7,260 nt of DNA from Clostridiales bacterium (GTDB lineage Bacteria; Bacillota; Clostridia; Saccharofermentanales; Saccharofermentanaceae), in the NCBI GenBank assembly GCA_017612755.1, contig JAGAFH010000155.1:1-7260 (forward strand). The letters run 5' to 3'. Both the position numbers and the translations under genes were made by a program. A model generated the notes under the pieces. That model saw only the letters and a program-made list of their open reading frames with translations. It was not told the origin of the DNA and did no database searches. This document shows, piece after piece, positions 1-4,476 of this stretch. The number at the start of each line of letters is the position of its first letter. Within the stretch, counting starts at the first letter, position 1.

Positions 1-27
1 CGTCTGATTACTGCTTAATCCAAATAC

Positions 28-59
28 AAAACTCCGCAGTGATCCTGCGGAGTTTTTTT
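28..59 (+). terminator. Rho-independent terminator, strongest in the plus direction, possibly bidirectional
   Basis: A perfect nine-pair GC-rich stem (ACTCCGCAG at 31-39 with CTGCGGAGT at 45-53) has a five-base loop. It is extended by AAA/TTT and followed on the plus strand by a run of seven T (53-59). Read from the minus strand, the stem is followed by a weaker tract, TTTGTATTTG. The plus-strand direction is therefore the better terminator and implies a gene converging from the left. The minus-strand operon, which ends at 200, may use the same stem. Confidence 0.85.
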
Positions 60-60
60 G

Positions 61-113
61 TACCCGTTACTGTACCTGAAAACCGGGATTCGATGAGGTT
101 TACAGGTACAAAC
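61..113. repeat. Tandem palindromic repeat, copy A
   Basis: This 53-base unit matches copy B (123-175) at 47 of 53 positions, with a 62-base period. Inside it, arms 71-84 and 97-110 (TGTACCTGAAAACC against GGTTTACAGGTACA) pair at 13 of 14 positions; the only mismatch is 79 with 102. The loop is 12 bases (85-96). It lies in the non-coding stretch between the operon end and the terminator. It is not followed directly by a T run in either direction. Confidence 0.85.
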
Positions 114-122
114 GGCTGTTTT

Positions 123-175
123 TACCTGTTACTGTACCTGTAAACCGGTTTTCGATCATGTTTACAGGTACAAAC
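123..175. repeat. Tandem palindromic repeat, copy B
   Basis: This is the second copy of the unit at 61-113. Arms 133-146 and 159-172 pair at 13 of 14 positions, with the mismatch at 146/159, a different place from copy A. The centre contains a perfect 10-base palindrome, AAACCGGTTT (142-151), that copy A has lost. It begins 25 bases after the stop of the SanA/YdcF-like gene, so in the operon transcript it would form a hairpin in the 3' untranslated region. I see no T run after it on the minus strand. Confidence 0.85.
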
Positions 176-199
176 TTCATAATGTATCTACATCCGTGA

Positions 200-895
200 T
201 CAGTCCAGGGTGACCTCCCCGCTGCCGGAGATATCGATGGTATCTCCAAGGAATGTGGGCTCCGGCTTAAATATGCAGAAGAAGAAATCCTTCGTCCTTG
301 CTAAGATCTCCCTTAAGTTCCAGTTGACCCTGTTAGCCGTGGAAAAGCCGTGGCCCCTGGCCCAAACGCCCTGGACTTCGATCCCCATGGCATCAGCATT
401 ATAAAGGGATCTGAACAGATGGTATCTCTGGGTCACGACGATGGCGCTGTCTACGCCGAAGATCTCCTTAGCCCGGTACATTGTCTCGTATGTGGAGAAA
501 CCTGCGTGGTCCATGAAGATATCCTCGGAAGGCACGCCTCTTTCAATAGCATAGTTTCTCATGGCTGCCACTTCGTTATAGTTGGTCTTACCATGATCAC
601 CGCTCATCAATATCTTGGGGGCCTTACCTGCAAAATAAAGATCGATGGCGATATCGAGCCTGTCCTCAAGAAGAGGTGTAGGTGTCAGATCGTTATAGAC
701 GCCGCAGCCTAAGACGATGATGCAGTCTGCATCTTCCAAAGTTACTTCATCAGGATCGTCGAAGATCTTTCCTTTAGTCGAAAGGATCACCGCCAGATTC
801 GTAGCTGCTGCAACGATGACTGCGATGATGAAGAGGACCAGTATGATCTTAAGCAGATTCTTTGTCTTTATTTTCCTGTTTTTTGGAGTATTCAT
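200..895 (-). CDS. SanA/YdcF family (DUF218) membrane-anchored envelope protein
   Basis: A 231-residue protein with a basic N-terminus (KNRKIKTK), one membrane anchor at about 13-38, and a DUF218 domain from about 55 to 205, probably outside the membrane. Family marks in order: DCIIVLGCGV (57-66), an Arg in LLEDRLDIAIDLY (R79), GKAPKILMSGDHG (90-102), YNE (106-108), GVPSEDIFMDHAGFSTYET (120-138) and VVTQRYHLFRS (153-163). This order matches SanA, the E. coli protein linked to vancomycin exclusion at high temperature, more closely than the ElyC branch; no biochemical activity is firmly known for the family. About 25 residues after the domain end in an acidic tail. The start at ATG 893-895 is preferred over GTG 896-898 because a partial Shine-Dalgarno (AAGAGA) has workable spacing only for the ATG. 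No later start keeps the anchor, so a 47-base overlap with the preceding gene is real. It is the last gene of the operon. Confidence 0.9.
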   Translation of the reverse strand: MNTPKNRKIKTKNLLKIILVLFIIAVIVAAATNLAVILSTKGKIFDDPDEVTLEDADCIIVLGCGVYNDLTPTPLLEDRLDIAIDLYFAGKAPKILMSGDHGKTNYNEVAAMRNYAIERGVPSEDIFMDHAGFSTYETMYRAKEIFGVDSAIVVTQRYHLFRSLYNADAMGIEVQGVWARGHGFSTANRVNWNLREILARTKDFFFCIFKPEPTFLGDTIDISGSGEVTLD

Positions 896-1184
896 CACTG
901 ATCTCTTTCATCTTATTTCCGAGATATATGATGGTCACCATGGACATGATGAAAATGAAGAGCATCATGGACTCGGATATTACTGCGAAAATCATCGGAA
1001 GATCGATGACCGCCAGGAACAGAACGGCAACAAGGACAGTACCTGAAAGATGGACTGCAATTGTGGCGATTATATATTTCTTAAGATCCGGCTTGACCGG
1101 AAAAGGAGCTCCTGAGATAAGATACACCAGGAAAGCCAGGCTTAATCCTGCACAGATCAAAGCTGTTATCAGGCCTGCACTCAT
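849..1184 (-). CDS. Small three-helix membrane protein of unknown function
   Basis: I do not recognise this 111-residue protein. It has three clear hydrophobic segments at about residues 4-24, 37-60 and 64-88, joined by short loops (SGAPFPVKPDLKK between the first two, DLP between the second and third). It ends in a very charged tail (about 90-111, rich in Lys, Glu and Asp) that is probably cytoplasmic. There is no cleavable signal peptide and no cysteine motif. The coding call rests on the ATGA overlap with coaE at 1181-1184, a good Shine-Dalgarno (AAGAGGT, eight bases before the ATG) and the well-formed membrane pattern. The last 47 bases overlap the start of the next gene in another frame, and the charged tail is encoded in that overlap. 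Possible roles include an envelope partner for the SanA/YdcF-like protein downstream; that is inferred from position only. Confidence 0.8.
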   Translation of the reverse strand: MSAGLITALICAGLSLAFLVYLISGAPFPVKPDLKKYIIATIAVHLSGTVLVAVLFLAVIDLPMIFAVISESMMLFIFIMSMVTIIYLGNKMKEISDEYSKKQENKDKESA

Positions 1185-1789
1185 ATACGGATACCTCTTT
1201 CGTGAAGCTGTTCTTTGATGAGCTTTTCAACCTTCTCATTAAGCTCTTCCGGACTTCCGGAATTATCTATCTCAATGTCTGCCAGAGCAGCATATTCGTC
1301 ATTGGTCATCTGGACAGCCATACGCCTTTTGGCATCTTCCCTCTCAAGACCTCTTCTGACCAGTCTCTCAAGCCTTATGCTGTCATCACAGGTTACGGCC
1401 CAGATCTGGTTACAGTGATCAACAAAGCCTTTCGTTACAGGGATAGGAACATCAAGGACAACGCATTTTGTCTTCTTCTCCCTCTCCTTCTGAAGCTCTT
1501 CGTCCATATATTCAAAGACATATTTATGGATGATGGAAGACAGGATATCGAGAAGCTTATTGTCGGTAAATACGATGGATGATACATATTTTCTGTTGAG
1601 AGAACCGTCACTGCTCAGAGCTCTTTTTCCGAACACCTCAGCGATCTCGGGGATAGCTCTTCCGTCTTCTCCCGTCACCATCCTGGATATCTCATCAGCA
1701 TCAAGGACCCGAAGTCCTTTCTCAGCCAGGATACCGCTCACGGTACTCTTACCTGTTCCTATTGCACCCGTTATACCTAAAACGAACAT
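1181..1789 (-). CDS. coaE: Dephospho-CoA kinase
   Basis: Cytoplasmic enzyme that phosphorylates the 3'-hydroxyl of dephospho-CoA with ATP, the last step of coenzyme A synthesis. It has 202 residues, close to the E. coli length of 206. The P-loop GAIGTGKS is at 8-15, followed by DADEISR at 30-36 (D32 is the expected catalytic Asp). The lid region is RLERLVRRGLEREDAKRRM at 139-157, then VQM at 159-161 and ADIEIDNSGSPEEL at 170-183, the typical C-terminal signature. Two usual motifs are altered: the LLFE part of VPLLFE reads PVTK (VPIPVTKGFVD, 114-124) and the usual HP reads HK (88-89); I take this as lineage variation. The ATG at 1787-1789 follows the polA stop by one base (TAAGATG). A good Shine-Dalgarno, GGAGG, sits nine bases upstream inside the last polA codons. 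The polA-coaE neighbourhood is frequent in Firmicutes, often with mutM between; mutM is absent here. Its stop overlaps the next start as ATGA. Confidence 0.96.
   Translation of the reverse strand: MFVLGITGAIGTGKSTVSGILAEKGLRVLDADEISRMVTGEDGRAIPEIAEVFGKRALSSDGSLNRKYVSSIVFTDNKLLDILSSIIHKYVFEYMDEELQKEREKKTKCVVLDVPIPVTKGFVDHCNQIWAVTCDDSIRLERLVRRGLEREDAKRRMAVQMTNDEYAALADIEIDNSGSPEELNEKVEKLIKEQLHERGIRI
1193..1199 (-). promoter_or_regulatory. Ribosome binding site of the small membrane protein, inside coaE
   Basis: The minus strand reads AAGAGGT, eight bases before the ATG at 1182-1184. It supports that start and the ATGA coupling with the coaE stop. Confidence 0.7.
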
Positions 1790-1790
1790 C

Positions 1791-4475
1791 TTATTTCGCC
1801 TCCAGCCAGTTTTTGCCTATATGGACATCTGCTACGAGAGGGACATTGAGCTTCACTGCAGATTCCATCTCCCGCTTAAGAAGATCAGCCGCCTTTTGGG
1901 CATCACATTCATCACATTCAACGATAAGTTCATCGTGGACCTGCATGATGAGCTTTGCTCCGGGGAGTTCTTCCTTGAGAGCAAGATATACCATGTTCAT
2001 GGCAATCTTGATAATATCGGCAGCTGTTCCCTGGATCGGCGTGTTCATAGCCACTCTGTATCCGAAGTTCTTAACGTTCCTGTTCTGGCTTTTAAGCTCC
2101 GTGAGCTCTCTTCTTCTGCCGAACATAGTCTCAACATATCCCAGCTTCTCGCCTGTTATCTTGAGGCTGTCCAAAAATCCCGTTATGCCCGGGAACTGCT
2201 TTCCGTAATCCTCAATGAGCTTTCCGGCCTCCCTGAAGGAGATCCCCAGATCGTTTGAAAGGCCGTAATCGGAAATACCATAGATGATACTGAAATTGAC
2301 TGTCTTAGCCATGGATCTCATCTTGGGCGTTACATCTTCCCTTTCGACACCGAAGACCTTCATGGCTGTCCTGGTGTGAATATCGTCACCGTTAATGAAG
2401 GCCTCTGTCATCACCTCATCCCTGCTCATGGCAGCCAGGAGACGGAGCTCGATCTGGGAATAGTCTGCATCGACTAAGACCTTTCCTTCAGGAGCGATAA
2501 AGCACTCCCTGATCCTTCCTCCGTCGGAAGATCTGACAGGGATATTCTGAAGATTGGGCTCAGTGGAAGAAAGCCTTCCCGTATTGGTCATAGCCTGGGT
2601 AAAGGTGGTCCTGATCCTTCCGTCTTCCTCTATCTTATCCTGTAGACCTACCGCATAGGTGGAATCGAGCTTTGAAAGGCCTCTGTATTCGATGATCTTA
2701 GCGATGGAAGGGTGATATTCCCGGAGCCTGTTAAGTTCATCGATAGATGTGGAATATACTCCCGTCTTTCCCTTCTTGCCGTGAGGCAGGGCCAGCTTGT
2801 TGGCATCGAATAATACTTCCGCCAGCTGCTTGGGAGATGCGATATTAAACTTAACTCCGGTAAGATCATATATCTCATTTTCCGTATCCCTGAGCCTGTC
2901 TGAAAACTCCCTGTGAAGTTCTGACAGCATATCCTTTGAAACGTACATTCCGTTTCTCTCTATGGCATCAAGGGTCACTACAAGGGGAAACTCGATCTCA
3001 TAGAGAAGCTTCTCTTTCTTCTTCTGTGTGATCAGGCTGTCCAGACGTTTTGCGATAAAGAGATTTAATACCACTCTTCTGGCAGCAGAAAGACTTACTG
3101 ATTCCTCCGGCTCTCCGAAGAGCTGGGCAGTAAGATCCAGCTGCTTAGGAGCCAGATCTTCATCCTCAAGAGGATAAGGTCTTAAGAAAAGACTCTCGTA
3201 AAGTCTGGAGATATCGGGCCTGCTTCCGTCGATAAGGTTAAAGACATAACCGGCTATAGCCGTATCAAATACATAGTCGATATCGGGGAGGGCCCTTGTC
3301 ATCTCCTTGGACCTGTTCTTGTAATCGAAAGATACGAGCTTTATATCCTTGTGGCCTTTAAATATGTCGTATAGATCGTCAGGATCTTTTATGTAGACTT
3401 TATTGTCTTTATACAGGGCAAGAAGTGCTTTACCGGATACGAAGTCCACACCTGCCATATCCCCGTCTTTGAGGATAAGGTCTTCGTGTTCGGCGATATA
3501 GATATTCCTGTTAAGGCTGTCGAAAAGTCCGGCCAGTTCCTTTACTTCAGGATCTTCATCTTCCGCATCCGGAGCAGTTACGGTGGCCTTCATGTCATCA
3601 AGGCCCAGCTTCTTTGTAAGCTGTCTTAAGGAAAGCTTATAAAGGGCATCGTAAAGTCCCTGTCTGTCTTTGATATCACTATAAGCGATGTCATCTATCC
3701 CGTAAGGCACGGGAACGTTTCTGTCAATGGTACAGAGCTTTATGTTAAGATCCAGAAGTTCCCTTGAAGAAGAGATATTCTTAGCAAGGGCAGGTGTCAT
3801 CTTATCGGTATTTGCCAGGACACCCTCCAGATCCTTATACTCGGCTATAAGCTTAAAGGCCGTCTTCTCTCCTACCTTCTCAACACCTTTGATGTTATCG
3901 GAAGTGTCGCCCATAAGAGCCTTTACGTAAACGAAAACATCAGGCTCCACGCCGTAAGTTTCCTTAAAGGACTCCCTAGTGATCAGAACTCTCGGCGGCT
4001 TGCCCTTGCCGCTCTGGGGCATGATGACCTTTACGGAGTCTGAAAGGAGCTGGTAATCGTCGTGATCTCCGGAAAGGATAAAGACTTCATCCCCCGCCTC
4101 TTCTCCCAGTCTTGAAAGAGTACCTATAAGATCATCGGCCTCGTAGCCTTCCATCTCCATCCTGGAGATACCCATAAGATCCAGAAGCTCTTTTACTATA
4201 GGCATCTGCTGTGAAAGCTCCGGGGGCATCCCCTTCCTCTGGGCCTTGTAGTCGGAAGACATCTTATGTCTGAAAGTAGGTGCCTTCAGGTCGAAAAGGA
4301 CACAGATATCCGTAGGCGCATACTCGTCCTTTACGCTTAAGAGCGTATTGAAGAATCCGTTTAAGGCTCCGGTGGGAGTTCCGTCGGGAGCTGTCATGGG
4401 GGCACGGCCGTAAACGGCATAAAATGCCCTGTTCATTATGGAATTTCCGTCGACGAGTAAGATCTTTTTGTTCAT
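1791..4475 (-). CDS. polA: DNA polymerase I, with 5' nuclease and polymerase domains and a degenerate 3'-5' exonuclease domain
   Basis: Repair and Okazaki-fragment polymerase of 894 residues (E. coli 928, B. subtilis 880). The 5' nuclease domain (about 1-295) keeps the metal-binding acids: D9, D62, E112, D114, D115, D137, D139, D190 and D193. The usual GD(R/K)D motif reads GDHD at 136-139. The middle domain (about 320-480) has the fold region but lacks the proofreading residues: the first motif reads AGVDFVSG without the DxE pair, and the YxxxD motif reads SAARRVV at 463-469. The polymerase domain has TGRLSSTEPNLQNIPVR near 632-648, motif A with D671 and E676 (DYSQIE), motif B with R720, K724, F728 and Y732, and motif C HDE at 847-849. 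Phe728 matches the E. coli-type residue that disfavours dideoxynucleotides. I chose the ATG at 4473-4475 because MNKKILLVDGN is the family N-terminus; an upstream ATG at 4515-4517 adds 14 unconserved residues inside the preceding gene. The start has only a weak purine tract, so coupling to the upstream stop (TAAGATG) is likely. Confidence 0.97.
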   Translation of the reverse strand: MNKKILLVDGNSIMNRAFYAVYGRAPMTAPDGTPTGALNGFFNTLLSVKDEYAPTDICVLFDLKAPTFRHKMSSDYKAQRKGMPPELSQQMPIVKELLDLMGISRMEMEGYEADDLIGTLSRLGEEAGDEVFILSGDHDDYQLLSDSVKVIMPQSGKGKPPRVLITRESFKETYGVEPDVFVYVKALMGDTSDNIKGVEKVGEKTAFKLIAEYKDLEGVLANTDKMTPALAKNISSSRELLDLNIKLCTIDRNVPVPYGIDDIAYSDIKDRQGLYDALYKLSLRQLTKKLGLDDMKATVTAPDAEDEDPEVKELAGLFDSLNRNIYIAEHEDLILKDGDMAGVDFVSGKALLALYKDNKVYIKDPDDLYDIFKGHKDIKLVSFDYKNRSKEMTRALPDIDYVFDTAIAGYVFNLIDGSRPDISRLYESLFLRPYPLEDEDLAPKQLDLTAQLFGEPEESVSLSAARRVVLNLFIAKRLDSLITQKKKEKLLYEIEFPLVVTLDAIERNGMYVSKDMLSELHREFSDRLRDTENEIYDLTGVKFNIASPKQLAEVLFDANKLALPHGKKGKTGVYSTSIDELNRLREYHPSIAKIIEYRGLSKLDSTYAVGLQDKIEEDGRIRTTFTQAMTNTGRLSSTEPNLQNIPVRSSDGGRIRECFIAPEGKVLVDADYSQIELRLLAAMSRDEVMTEAFINGDDIHTRTAMKVFGVEREDVTPKMRSMAKTVNFSIIYGISDYGLSNDLGISFREAGKLIEDYGKQFPGITGFLDSLKITGEKLGYVETMFGRRRELTELKSQNRNVKNFGYRVAMNTPIQGTAADIIKIAMNMVYLALKEELPGAKLIMQVHDELIVECDECDAQKAADLLKREMESAVKLNVPLVADVHIGKNWLEAK
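1793..1803 (-). promoter_or_regulatory. Ribosome binding site of coaE inside the end of polA
   Basis: On the minus strand the last polA codons read CTG GAG GCG AAA TAA, giving GGAGG nine bases before the coaE ATG. The site lies wholly inside polA, so ribosomes finishing polA can restart on coaE after one intervening base. Confidence 0.75.
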
Positions 4476-4476
4476 C

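Noticed and set aside
71..124. Copy A plus the T run at 119-123 as a second terminator
   Set aside because: The T run starts eight bases after the stem ends, too far for a standard Rho-independent terminator, and copy B has no equivalent.
61..175. CRISPR-like repeat array
   Set aside because: There are only two diverged copies, separated by about nine bases and with no spacer-sized unique sequence. The strong internal palindrome and the position in a 3' untranslated region do not suggest an array.
1..199. A tRNA, small RNA gene or attachment site in the non-coding left end
   Set aside because: There is no cloverleaf or CCA end, no promoter-like pair of boxes I could support, and no integrase or gene fragment nearby. 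Only the two palindromes and the terminator are supported.
896..898. GTG start for the SanA/YdcF-like gene
   Set aside because: Only about three bases separate it from the partial Shine-Dalgarno; the adjacent ATG at 893-895 has better spacing and is the more common start codon.
1530..2258. Plus-strand open frame of 242 codons opposite coaE and polA
   Set aside because: It is antisense to two well-supported enzymes, crosses their junction, has no recognisable motif and no convincing ribosome site. It is a shadow of the coding strand, as are the other plus-strand frames at 210-1582 and 4438-7075.
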